The notes under the pieces are model-generated. The model saw only the letters and a list, made by a program, of their open reading frames with translations. It had not been told where the DNA came from and made no database searches. From Selaginella moellendorffii (lineage: Eukaryota > Streptophyta > Lycopodiopsida > Selaginellales > Selaginellaceae), in contig NW_003314318.1 in the NCBI RefSeq assembly GCF_000143415.4, forward strand, positions 891,390 through 955,389: 64,000 nucleotides of DNA. Direction: 5' to 3'. The position numbers and the translations under genes were made by a program. Shown here piece after piece: positions 9,701 through 19,763 of this stretch. The stretch's first letter is position 1. Each line of letters opens with the position of its first letter.

Positions 9701-12518
9701 TTGAGTAGTGCGGCTCGAAAGAATAGTCTGCCGCAGTTGTACTCGACAACGCATTTGCCCTTGGAGTCACCCGCTATTGCGTTGAAGACCCAGCTGAGCA
9801 TTTCCCATGCTGCACCTGGAGCTTTCTTTGGATTCGAAAGCTCCATAGCCGTCTTCAGTTCCTCAGGCACGGGTAAATTGACCTCCCTCAGATCAATTCG
9901 ATCGGCTTTGTTGAACGAAGCTGGGAAGTCACTCCAGTCCCACTCTGCTGCAGGACCAATAACAAGGGCGACTGTGAAGATGCGGACATTCGTCGGTATC
10001 TTCTTCTTAGCCATTATCCCATGGATCTCCCGCATCTCCTTGCCTTTCAACCGAGCCTTCACCTCGTTCAAGGCCTTCCAGAACTTGTGATAGGATTCGG
10101 AGTCGTAGATCATATAGTGGACTGAAGATTCCACCTCCGCAAGTCCCACCATTAAGTCAATGATGGAGCTGACTTCGTCTGCATGAGTGATCTCCTCGTT
10201 TGTGAAGTCCATCACACAAAAGATGTTCTTGACCTGCTCATCTCCGCGGGAAACGATGCTCCTCCACCTTTGATCCTCATCCGAATTCACGTATACCCGG
10301 TAAGGTTCTCGATAGGCCTCTGCTGCGGGGTCGAGCTGTTTCTGAAGCCGGCGGTCGACATCCCTCTTAATGAAATTTGGATACTGATCCAACTTCTCAG
10401 CTTTACTTTTCGTGGCATCCCGCAGCAGATCGATGAACTTGGGGGCCCCCTTCACGTACTCGTCGATGTCTTCATTTGACAAGTCCAGCTCTTCCATCAT
10501 CTCTTGCGTGGTGTCGATGCTCACCCTCGCCACGGCCACTTGCTTGAAGATCCAATCCTTCAATAGTGCACGAGCTCTCAGAGTCGTGCACAAGTCCTCG
10601 TATGTCACAATATGGCCGGGAGTCATTTTGGTCTTGTTGAAGACTACCTCACCAAGTAGAAGAGCATTAGCCACTGTCAGAAGGTCGTCGTCGTCTAGAG
10701 ACCGCGAGAAACGCAAGGCGTTGAGCTTCAAATCATTGGGCTTCCGGCCGTCCTCCACACCCATTGAGTTTAGCAACTCCCCGTCATGGTACCTCCTTAG
10801 CACATCTACCCATTTGTCAAAAACAACTTTTGTCGCGAGTAGAATGTTATGGATGCTGAGTGTGTCATTGACCCCCAGTGTTTTCGAGAGAAGACTCGAG
10901 AATTCCTGCAATGGAAATGGCGTGAGGCCACATGCTATGCCACATGCAACGAGGCTTACCTGCCAGGCGCTAGTTGCTAGTGCACGTCCTTGTCCTGGTT
11001 TTTGTGGCTTCTTCAGTTGAACCCAGAGCTTCCGTGTTCGTGCCAATGTCTCGTGCAGACCCGATTTGTAGCACGTTTCTTGCTTGACATTCTGCGCGTG
11101 GGAGATGTATATGATAGATCGGAGGGGCGAGTTGCCTTTTATCAGGCGGACAACTCTTGTCTTGAAGACTTTCTTCACCTCCTCGCCCACCATAATATCC
11201 ACAACTATCTGTTGCATCGCCAAACTAGAATGCTGCCCGGAGACGGCATAGAACCGGATGTTCTGATCGTCCAACACCTTCCTATTGATCAAGTCTGGAA
11301 ACCTCGTCTCGCCCTTCATTGTTCGGTAGTAGGGGATCACGTCTGCGATGTCGGGTGTTACTGGACTTGCCAACATCTTCTGCTTCAGTTTCTCCACCCA
11401 CTCATCAGATACTAGCCTGTGGTTGTATTTGCTTTGGATGTCGATACGGCTCACGTCGATTGTATATACTTTGTTGGAATAGTAACAAGTACTATTATCT
11501 GCGACGATTTTTGCTGCCTCTTCTTGCTCTTTCTGCTCTTTGCGGCTCTTCTTTTTGGTGGGTGTAGTGTTCGAACCCGAGGCAATGGCATCACCGAGTA
11601 GCTTCTTTTTTGGAGCAGCAGAGTCGGACGTCGGCTTGAGCTTGACCACCCTTTTCTGCTTCGGGGTAGTTTCCAGATCGACCCCCTTCCCCTTCGCTTC
11701 GCAAACTGGAGGCACTCTCAACGGCTCAATGTTGGAATATAGTTTTTGAACATCGCCGTAGGTGAGGTCCGTGGATTCCATGTGATCTTCATAGACCCGC
11801 AGCGTCTTTGAAATTGTGGGCCTCCTGGACAACCTCTCCCTAGCTCCCTCTAGGAATTCCTCATAGCCGCTGCCCCCCTCCGGGAAGCCGCTAGGATGTG
11901 CAAGGTGGATCTTGAAGGCGGACGCTGTCTCTACCACAAGTGCCAGTCCATATTCTTGCATGGAACTGCATGGAGTGTCTGTCACTTAGATGAGGATCCC
12001 CATGCATTCTTTTCTCCCACCATCTGTGTTGTACAGCATCAGATCCTCGCCTTCCATCCCGAAAGTCCAACTGGTGAGCTCCTCCCCCTTCTCTGCATCC
12101 ACATTGACAGTGGTTGGAAGAAGAACGCAATTCCTCGCCTGTTCAAAAATGCACAACAATTAGAGCTGACAGATGAAAAGCTAGCAGCTGGAAATAACGT
12201 GAGGCCACACGCCATTCACCACTGCATCAGATGTCTTGAGGCTGCATCCTAAGATGGCGTGAGGCTACACGCCATCTGTAACCGGACTGCACTCGAGAGC
12301 CCAATCGGTGCATGCCAATGTTGCTACTGAATGGCATGTGGCCTCATGCCATTTTCTACTTCGTCTAAAAGACTTACCATTTGAAGCCGAATGGAGGCCG
12401 TGACAATCGAGGCCGGACTCGCTGGCGAATGTGCACTGTGTGTGCAGCGGATCGTAGCAGCAAGGCTACTCTGCCACTTACAGTTGGAGAGTGGTGCTGA
12501 AATCTCCCGGGACGCCAA
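6760..12518 (-). CDS. Composite transposon gene A: ParB-like + acidic + FCP1/NIF-like HAD protein (11 exons, one nonsense codon)
   Basis: Exons, minus strand: 12518-12378, 12138-10960, 10905-9597, 9546-9472, 9433-9344, 9294-9151, 9103-8522, 8464-8450, 8400-8293, 8245-7670, 7622-6760. All have GT-AG borders, sum to 5082 nt and give 1693 codons plus stop. Residues ~270-400 resemble the ParB/sulfiredoxin fold (YTIDVSRIDI, WVEKLKQKM, FYAVSGQHSSLA, where ParB has G-E-R-R). A basic stretch and a long Glu/Asp tract (exon 7) follow. The last exon is HAD/NIF-like: DLNGVL (~1416, second Asp of DxD is Asn), GVWT (~1481), IIDDSP (~1548), as in plant DLNG-type FCP1 relatives. TAA at 11988-11986 interrupts exon 2; copy B has CAA. 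The 54-nt intron 10906-10959 can also be read through. The family assignments are inference. Confidence 0.7.
9104..9150 (-). other. 47-nt palindrome-bearing intron
   Basis: It begins GTAATG and ends TTGCAG. The palindrome at 9113-9134 ends 9 nt before the acceptor. Phase 1 on both sides, and the frame matches across the junction. Confidence 0.7.
9295..9343 (-). other. 49-nt palindrome-bearing intron
   Basis: It begins GTACAA and ends TTGCAG. The palindrome at 9304-9325 starts about 18 nt from the donor and ends 9 nt before the acceptor. Phase 1 on both sides. Confidence 0.7.
9434..9471 (-). other. 38-nt palindrome-bearing intron
   Basis: It begins GTAAGG and ends ATTATAG. Splicing is needed because read-through meets TGA at once, and removing the 38 nt keeps the phase-1 frame. 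The palindrome core CGTGAGGCCTCACG is perfect and fills most of the intron. 38 nt is remarkably short for a plant intron. Confidence 0.65.
10906..10959 (-). other. 54-nt palindrome-bearing intron in composite gene A
   Basis: It begins GTAAGC and ends TTGCAG. Its length is a multiple of three with no stop, so retention would add 18 residues. The palindrome at 10917-10938 ends 11 nt before the 3' splice site. Confidence 0.65.
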
Positions 12519-12589
12519 GTGGGCTGCGTGTGGGTGGTGGAGTGGGCGGCGGAGTTGGCGGCGAAGTTACAAACTGGGTGTGTCTTGAA

Positions 12590-12770
12590 GTGGACGCCGA
12601 TGCACACGAGCGCGATGCGAGCGCGAGTGTGATGCAAGCGCGAGTGGACGCCGATGCACACGAGAAACCTGTAGAGAAGTGAGCGTGATCGCGAGTGGGA
12701 GCGCGATGCGAGCGGGAGCGCGAGTGTGATGCGAGCGCGAGCGCGAGTGTGCGAGCGCGAGTACAAAGCA
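12590..12770. repeat. GC-rich GCGAGCGCGAGTGTGAT minisatellite
   Basis: Short imperfect units related to GCGAGCGCGAGTGTGAT and GGACGCCGATGCACACGA recur head to tail just upstream of the composite gene start. The Arg/Ser/His-rich open frames on the minus strand come from this repeat and are not genes. Confidence 0.8.
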
Positions 12771-13971
12771 AAATGCAAAACCTAACCTCACATGCGCGAA
12801 ATGTCACAACGGTTGGTAATCTCGCCACGTCATCATTCCTCGGACTTGGGCGCCACCATTAATTTCTGGATTGCCGCGCGCATGCAAGCACGCAAAATCC
12901 AAAAGAAATCCGCAACGTCATCATTCCTCGGACTGCATGCACGCGAAATCCAAAAGAAAGATCATGATTGGGATATCATTTAATACCCTCGCTATATTTA
13001 TACCATGCATGATTGGATATTCCAAAGCATCTTGTATTTCCAAAAATGGCAGATGTTCAGCTAAATAAAGAAATTCTATCTGTTTCTATTTTTCTCTCAA
13101 ATCAATATTATAGCGTGTGGGCTCATGCAATTTTGAACCAAAGAAACCTAAAAAACGTTGGACCCAAAATATTTTGAAAAAACCCAAAAAACCCTAAACA
13201 TTTTAAACCCAAAAATCCAGGCGTCCTGTGGCGTTATTCCTTGAATGGCGTGTGGGCGCATGCCATTTTCAGGGCCAAATGCTGAATGGAGAAAAATTCC
13301 CTTTCAGTGCAAATGCTGCAAGAGGCAGATGCCGAGCACAAAGGACTGTAACTACCTCACATGACACAGATAAACTTTTCTCTATTTGGCAAAGATAAAC
13401 TTTATAGCGTGTGGGCTCATGCAATTTTGAACCCAAAAAATGCACCAAAAAATTCTCGGCGTCATCTGGCATTATCTCTTGAATGGCGTGGGGCCGCATG
13501 CCATTTTCAGGGGCACATAGGAGTATATTCCTAGGATATTCTGACACGCGCGAGATTTTTTTGAGTTTTCTGGAGATCCAACCGTTAGATTGCAACTAGA
13601 TTTTACAAAATGGTATACAATGTCTTTCTTGATGACCCTGCAAAGAAGCATCTCAATCGGACACCACATGAGACCACACGAGCCTTACAATGTTTCAGGG
13701 GCATTTGCCATAGATCCGACCGTTATTTTGCTCCAAGATTTTACAGTTTGGTGTGCATTGACCTTTCCATCGACACTACAAAGGGACATCACAATCAGAT
13801 GCAGGATCACAAGAAACTAACTTCACTAACTCTGGTTTCACCAAGATCTACGTAAAGAGTTATGAAATGAAAGGACCCTCTCTATTGAAATGTGTTTATG
13901 GTCCTAGTGACATATCAAAGGATTTTGCATCAAGTTCTGTATTTGCATGTTTATCAAGCTACTGAATTGCT

Positions 13972-13990
13972 AAACCCTAAACCCTAAACA
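13972..13990 (+). repeat. Interstitial telomere-type motif (CCCTAAA), copy A
   Basis: Two units of the plant telomere repeat CCCTAAA occur in the divergent region. Copy B has three units at 35518-35544. The same motif, as a telo-box, is known from plant promoters. Confidence 0.75.
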
Positions 13991-14799
13991 TGTGGCAAAT
14001 GCTGCGTGAAGAAAGATGCCCTTTCTGGGCAAATGCTGTAAGAGGCAGATGCCGAGCAGATGTATCTCAGGCTAGCGAAGGGGACGAACGAAAGCTAGCT
14101 ATAAACATGACGGGATGCAAATAGATTACTAGGCTGGTCCTGCGAAAATCAAAAACCATAATTGAAAACATTGAAAATGCAAAAAGAAAGGTTTATAATA
14201 TTTTTGAATTTTAGGCAACCAAAGGAATGTAAGTAGGGCATGTGTTTGTAAGTTTAAAAATGCCTCAACCACTTAAATTCCCAAGTAAATAAAGCTGTTT
14301 CTATTTTTGGTACAGGTAAACTTTATAGCGTGTGGGCTCATGCAATTTTGAACCCAAAAATGCACCAAAAAATGCTCGACTAGCATTATTCTTTGAAATG
14401 GCCTGTGCGTGAGTTCGAGCATTATTCTTTGAATGGCGTGTGGCCTTATATTGCCATAAATGGACGTACACACACAGCGTAATTATTCCTTTACACGGCG
14501 AATAATCTTGGCGCGGATCGCTGACATGGCATGGCAAAGTTCGAATCACTGACATGGCACAGCTGGATCGAGGCAAGGACATGATGTGACAAAGCTCAAC
14601 CTCTGACAGCAAAGTCTAGAAGCTACTCAGTTTGAAATTTGTCAGAGGAATCATAAGATCTGGTTTGTCAGAGGATTTGATGTGACGTTCAAGCGTGTGT
14701 TATTTTTGAATTCTCGAACTCATTCCTAGGTCTATCATTTTTGTGCGCCGTGTTCTTGGTTCCGCTGAGCGCAGTGAGCGCTGCTTGTGTAAGCAGCGT

Positions 14800-14965
14800 T
14801 GTGGGCTGTGGTTTATGCGTCTACGAGCGGTTGCGGCATTGCGAGCGCCATTGCGAGCGGCAGTTTATGCGAGTGGCAGTTTGTGCGAGCGGCGCTACGA
14901 GCAGTTGCGGTGTTGCGAGCGGCGCTACGAGTAGTTGCGGTGTTGCGAGCGGCACTGTCTTTGGT
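14800..14965. repeat. GC-rich GTTGCGAGCGGC minisatellite
   Basis: Imperfect units of GTTGCGAGCGGCGCTACGAG repeat near the transposase side of the divergent region. Copy B has one unit fewer (36355-36462), typical of slippage. Confidence 0.8.
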
Positions 14966-15319
14966 GTGGCTACCGCTTCCTCTTGATATTCGGCACTTGT
15001 GCTTCCTGGTATGTTCACCATGGAATGGCTTAGGACCACATTTAGAAATGGCATGAGGCCACATGCCATCTTGGGCCCTTGCAATTTCATGGCTAGCGTA
15101 TTGTCATGTATGTTTTTACTTGCCTGCAGCTGTGTGTATATCAAGATGGCATGAGGCCTCATGCTAATTTTGTGAATGCGAAATTTCACGTGGGTGTCAA
15201 TAGCATGTTTGAATAATGGCATGTGGCCTCATGCTATTGAGGTTGTTTGGTATGTTATGATTTAGGCCATTCTCCAATCATTTTTTGTATGGTCTTAACT
15301 TCTTTTCTGCACTTTCAGA

Positions 15320-18300
15320 ATGGCCTTCAGGGTTGGGGAAAAGGTTTACATTTTGAATGGTGGGAAGAGAGTTGCAAAAGGGACCCTTGTGTCTATGGAT
15401 CGGAACTTTGTTATACACTGTGAAAGGCTTGGGGAAGGCAATGCTGTTGTATCAGTAGAGACTGTCTTCGATGGGAATGTGGTCGCTATTGAACGAGGAG
15501 AGATGGTCGTCGGGGTAAATGTTGTTGTTGCCTTGAAAAATCTTCAGAAGAAAGTAGATGTTGGGGACAGCGCAAGTGCGACGCATGTTCCCTCCGTGGA
15601 TCTTAAGAACCGTGCTACATGGATTCAGGCAAAAGTGTTTCTAAACAACCCCGAGGGGGAGGTGGTAGCTGAGGGCTTAGCCACAGTTGTCGATCCAAGA
15701 GATGTGGTTGCTAATCAAGAATTGGGCTGGGATGATATTGGAGTTGCGATTTTAGAGGTTGTTGACACAGAAGAAAACAGTCTGACTATTGGAAGCATTG
15801 TGCGGTGGAAATTGAGGCACTTAGTGTTTGAGAATGTGAAGGATTCACAATCAAACACCACTACAACTAATGACAGAACATCTCTTCATGGGAAAAGAAA
15901 GTACACCTTCCTAAAGCGCAGCCAAAGGGATCTGAGCAACGAACCGAAAAGGCAGAAAATGGCGATGGAGGTTTGAATGGTCTCGACAGTTGCTTGTTGC
16001 AAGAGGAGCTGCTGTCAACATGCTGATTGGGATGCTATTGAAGAGGAGAGAACAAGATACAAGACATTGTCCTGGAAGGCAGCTCGCAATTTTGTGTATG
16101 AGGCATTACGGTCATCTGTTGATGCTTCAGAACATCAGGTGGGGGGCATGGTCTTCCAGAGGGGTTTGGTCTGCATGAAGGCATGGAGAATCATTTATGG
16201 AGTCCCTCGAACCACATTTTACAGAATCAAAACTGAGTTCGAGGAACAAAGGGTTCAACAGGCAGTCCATGGGAACGACGGTACGCACAAAACCAGGGGT
16301 CATGTTGTATATGGAGAGGCAATCTTCAAGAGGTTTGTCGAGACATGTAGCGAGCAGCAACCACATAAAACCCGCCTCTTGGAAGATGGAACACGAGACA
16401 CCCAACGAGTTCTCCCTTCCATGTATACCAAGGGGGCCATATTGGAAGATGTGAATCGGGAACTCCAGAGTAATGGCTACAGGAAGCTGAGCCAATCTAG
16501 ATTTAGTAGATTGTGGAGCAACAGGTTCAGGGATGTGAGTATAGGAAAGTACTCCAGCTTTTCAAAGTGTGACGAGTGCACTGCTATCAAAATGGCTTTG
16601 TCGAAGAATTCTTGCAGCGCTCAAGAGCGAGAGACGTTGGTTAGAAGGCGGCTCGACCACAACATCGAGCAGAGAAGCTGCAGGACTGCATATTATCATA
16701 ACAGGATTCTCTCCATGGAGAGACCTGACTCTTACCTCTGCATCATCCACGACAAAATGGACCAGAAAAAGACGTGCTTACCTCGACTCAATCCTGCCCC
16801 CAAGGCAATCTCTTCATCCATGCAGCTGCCTGTGTCTCTGTTTGGCATAATCGCTCATGGGCATGGTGCCCAGAACTATGGGAACTTCTTTGTACCTCTA
16901 TGGGGTGGCAGGGGTGCAAACATGATGATTGCGTCCCTAGCAAAACACTTAAGGTCTCTGCAAAGTGCGCAGACTGAGCTGAACGGCCAACCCTTGCATA
17001 AGGCCCTTGTCGATCGAACCCCATACAGGGTTCAGCTGGAGGAGGAGCAAAGGCTTGCAGTATCGCGTGGGGCCCCATGCCATCCCAGTGAATATGTTGG
17101 CCGTCAGATTGTAGGGTTATCACGTGAGGCCTCATGCCATTCCGACGAGGCTGGTCGCCCGGTGAATGCACAGCCTCATCCAAACGAAGCAGAATCTCAA
17201 GGAAGTTCTTGCGGCCGATGTGGCCTTCCACCCCATCTTCTGCTCCAAACAGACAATGCTGGCAGTGAGAACAAAAACATGTACGTCTTCGCGTACTTGG
17301 CGATGCTTGTTGCCAAAGGCATATTTGAAACGGTTACACTTGGCTTTCTCATGGTTGGGCACACTCATGAAGACGTTGATGCCATGTTCAGTCACCTGGC
17401 AGAGTCCCTCCGGCGATCCAATGTCCTCACCCTCCCACAACTCTACGATGAATTCCAAAATTGCATCAAAGGCACTGTTGAAGCTGCACTTCTGACAGAG
17501 GTTCCAGACTTTAAGGGGTTTGTAAGAGGCTACATCAGGGATGGATCCGAAACGCTGATTGGCCACTCCAAGCCTCTTCAGTTTCATTTCAGCATGTGTG
17601 ACGGTGCTCCAGTGATGAGGTACAAGATGAGAGAATGGGACACAGTGTGGCTGCCAGTGGACGGCATTGAACTCTTCAAGAGAGATCCCATAACTGGGGA
17701 ACCTATGATTCCTCAGGGTTCCCCACGGCCGATGCACCCGGATGGACTCAAAGACCAGGAAAGTATAGTGGCCGGGATTAGACAGCATATTGCCTTCTGG
17801 AAGAGGGGGTTGGTGTTTGGTGGAGAATCCTATTTTCAGAGGTGCAAGCCTTTGCTCGAATACTGGGAGAAGATTATATCTGCTATCCAAAATGGGCCGG
17901 TTGTATATGAAGAATTGGAAGAGTCCTTTTGGCCAGAACCCAGAGCACCAGATAGTAGCGGAACAATGTCCTCTGGAAATGCAGTGACAGATAATGATGT
18001 TGAGGATCACTATTGTGGGCCGAGGAACAAGAAGCCGGATTCAGCATTCAATCCAGTACAGGTTTGCAAAGGAATGGTCGTGCTTGTCAGACCCAGTAAT
18101 AAAAAACAAATGATATGGGTGGGGCGCTGCATCACTGATGCAGAGGAGGACGCGGAAACTAACTCCTTCAATGTAACTGTGGAGTGGTTCAAGCCAAGTT
18201 CCGGATATACGAAGGATTGCCTAGAAAAGAGATGGGTGCTGAATCCAAGGGATCCCAGCATGAGCATATCGGTGGATAATGTTGTGCATGGTTGGATGCG

Positions 18301-18461
18301 GAAGCAGAGTGCCACCATCACCTTGCCAGACCATGCAAGAGATGCAGCAAGAGCATTCATAACTCGGGTTCAAGGTGAGATTCATTAATATTCCTTTACA
18401 AAGTTTCTAATGTATTTTATTTCAAGGTGAACAATCCGAATCTGAATCAGAGGAGGCTTGA
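15320..18461 (+). CDS. DDE-type transposase, copy A (two exons; one TGA)
   Basis: 15320-15973 encodes a 218-residue region of two related blocks (VAKGTLVSMD, then VAEGLATVVD with VRWKLRHLVF). TGA at 15974-15976 separates it from an 803-residue frame from 15977; copy B has CGA there, so the original protein was probably about 1030 residues. The second part has a Cys-rich start (CCKRSCC), CDEC at 198, and a likely RNase H-fold triad: HDKMD near 259-262, QTDNAGSENKN at 426, GHTHEDVDAMF at 461-471. A donor at 18375 and acceptor at 18426 remove a 52-nt intron and give an acidic tail, ending at 18461. Acts in the nucleus on the element ends. The family is not assigned; the triad is inferred from motif order. 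Confidence 0.75.
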
Positions 18462-18676
18462 TATAGTGTGTGAGGTAAAACAAAGATGATGTGACATATG
18501 CATTTACCAATCACACGTGCATAAATCTAATAATATGGCGTGTGGCCCATATTAATGGCACATAAACCCATATTGTGGGCTTACGTGCTTTATGTACCAT
18601 CATTCCCTTGCAGCGTGTGTGTTGGTTTCCTTTTATAACACAACGAACTCCATATTTTAGGGTGAAGAGCGTTCTC

Positions 18677-18934
18677 ATGGCAAGCACAAAATCTGTAAGT
18701 GAGGCAGAAAAGGAGACGGAGAAGGAGATAGGTGAAGATGTAGAATATATAAGTCTTCCAAACTCCCCGTACTATACTCCAGGTGATCATTTTTCTGAAC
18801 AAACGGCAACATTAACAACTATCGAGAACGCCCCAGTAACGTCAGAGACAACAATCCAAAGCAAAACAACTGACCCGGAGAAGGATGATAGTACCGCTGA
18901 GAGTACCAAAAAGGAGGTGTCCACTAGCGCTTAG
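18677..18934 (+). CDS. Short acidic hypothetical ORF of transposon A
   Basis: 85 codons from the ATG that follows a pyrimidine-rich CATATTTTAG acceptor-like site. The product is rich in Glu, Thr and Ser and has no recognised motif. It is conserved in copy B (39562-39819) with few changes, which favours coding but does not prove it. It could be a separate gene or a further exon. Joining the donor at 18374 straight to this acceptor would meet TGA at once, so it is not a simple extension of the transposase. Confidence 0.4.
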   Translation: MASTKSVSEAEKETEKEIGEDVEYISLPNSPYYTPGDHFSEQTATLTTIENAPVTSETTIQSKTTDPEKDDSTAESTKKEVSTSA

Positions 18935-19570
18935 GCTTATAATGGCGTGTGCCCTCATGCCATTTACTTGATCACCAAATACCTTTTTCCCTTTGCACTA
19001 GTATATCTTAATACCGGTCTGAGAAATAGAATGGCATGTGCCCTCAGGCCTTTTACTAAATCACCTTTGAAAGAAATGCAAGCCTCTATGTCGTAAAAAA
19101 AAGGTACTAGAGAAATTCCTTAATAATATGAATGTTATTTAGTTTCATGAAAATACACTAAGGGTCAAATGAGTTAAATGACTTCTCCAGACTAGCAATG
19201 CCTCTTGCTACACCTTCACAATTAGATTCGTTAGAAAAAGATAACATTGAATAATATCTAAATGTTCTCACCATTAAGTTATATGTCTGGCTAATAGGAA
19301 TGATGTTCATCTTGGAAAGCTCACCACACGCTCAATGAACAAACAAATAGTGTGTGCGCGCATGCCATCGCTCTTCTTTAGCTTCATATTCGGCTTGTTC
19401 ACCTTGACAATGAGATTTATTATACAACTAGATGGACTCAGTCTGGACATAAGGTCACCGCGCTAGTCACCATGCCCCAGATATGTCTAGCCCCTGGACA
19501 AAAAACATATAATTTCACGTCATTTTCAAATACTTGAAAATTTGTACCTAGTCCCATTTTACTGAATAAA
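18935..19570. other. Transposon A right subterminal region, no gene
   Basis: AT-rich, with palindrome copies near 18942, 19031 and 19348, and nothing that looks like a gene. It probably holds subterminal sites. Confidence 0.5.
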
Positions 19571-19594
19571 TCCCACTTTAACGAAATAGAGCTT
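19571..19594 (-). repeat. Right terminal inverted repeat, copy A
   Basis: Perfect 24-bp inverted match to the left end, followed directly by the AATA target duplication. Identity stops sharply after base 24 on the inner side. Confidence 0.95.
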
Positions 19595-19628
19595 AATAGT
19601 CTTCCATCATTCTAAGATGAGGGAATGA

Positions 19629-19763
19629 TGTGAGGTTCAAGTATACAATTACAATGCCATATACTAATATTAGCATAATAAGATTTTTGTATATAAGTTA
19701 GGGTTTTGGGCTAATTGATATACATATTTCTTATATTATTTTTCCATATTCCATGCACTCACA
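19629..19763 (+). repeat. LTR of the second gypsy family, with polypurine tract
   Basis: It begins TGTGAGGTTCAAG and ends CACTCACA, and matches the reverse complement of the LTRs at 51.36 and 53.55 kb (shared TTTTGGGYTAATTGATAT and ATTCCATRCACTCACA). A purine-rich tract, AAGATGAGGGAATGA, lies directly upstream. It is the 3' end of the element split by transposon A. Confidence 0.65.

Larger units (their letters stand above)
12519..15319. promoter_or_regulatory. 2.8-kb divergent intergenic region of transposon A
   Basis: This lies between the start codons of the two divergent genes, so it should hold both promoters. It contains GC-rich minisatellites at each edge, three direct repeats built around a TATAGCGTGTGGGCTCATGC palindrome variant (13110, 13404, 14325), a repeated segment containing AGAGGCAGATGCCGAGCA (about 13320 and 14040), and a CCCTAAA motif. 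I see no coding gene; open frames here are repeat-derived. Confidence 0.6.
6704..19369. repeat. Dispersed ~22-bp palindrome family, copy A (about 25 copies)
   Basis: Core GGCRTGNGGCCNCAYGCC, usually extended to ATGGC...GCCAT. Approximate starts: 6704, 7781, 7856 (perfect), 9113, 9304, 9445, 10917, 12194, 12254, 12331, 13110, 13245, 13404, 13483, 14325, 14433, 15048, 15146, 15216, 17062, 17119, 18534, 18942, 19031, 19348. They lie in introns, intergenic DNA, both 3' flanks and coding exons of both genes. The arms are conserved better than the centre. I saw no copy outside the two transposons. They are spaced irregularly, so this is not a CRISPR array or tandem repeat. Confidence 0.9.
6329..19594. 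mobile_element. Giant TIR DNA transposon, copy A (13,266 bp)
   Basis: The ends are perfect 24-bp inverted repeats beginning AAGCTCTATTTCGTTAAAGT. They are flanked by AATA at 6325-6328 and 19595-19598, a 4-bp target duplication. The element holds two divergent genes: a transposase (+) and an 11-exon composite gene (-), plus a short downstream ORF and about 25 copies of an internal palindrome. It is inserted into an older gypsy element. The 4-bp duplication is compatible with Sola-type, Chapaev-type or Academ-type elements; I could not assign a superfamily. Copy B at 27907-40482 is nearly identical. Each copy has its own nonsense mutations. Confidence 0.92.

Noticed and set aside
12374-12828. 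Arg/Ser/His-rich ORFs resembling SR or antimicrobial peptides
   Set aside because: They are translations of the GC-rich minisatellite in several frames.
15974-15976. Programmed stop read-through or selenocysteine TGA in the transposase
   Set aside because: Copy B has CGA at this codon, so a simple C-to-T mutation in copy A explains it.
6704-19369. CRISPR-like array
   Set aside because: The repeats are palindromic and similar, but spacing is irregular (hundreds of bases), they lie in introns and exons, and the genome is a plant.
6325-19598. PIF/Harbinger-type 3-bp TAA target duplication for copy A
   Set aside because: The TAA reading is possible for copy A alone, but copy B supports only the 4-bp duplication with AAGCTC ends, and both copies fit 4 bp.
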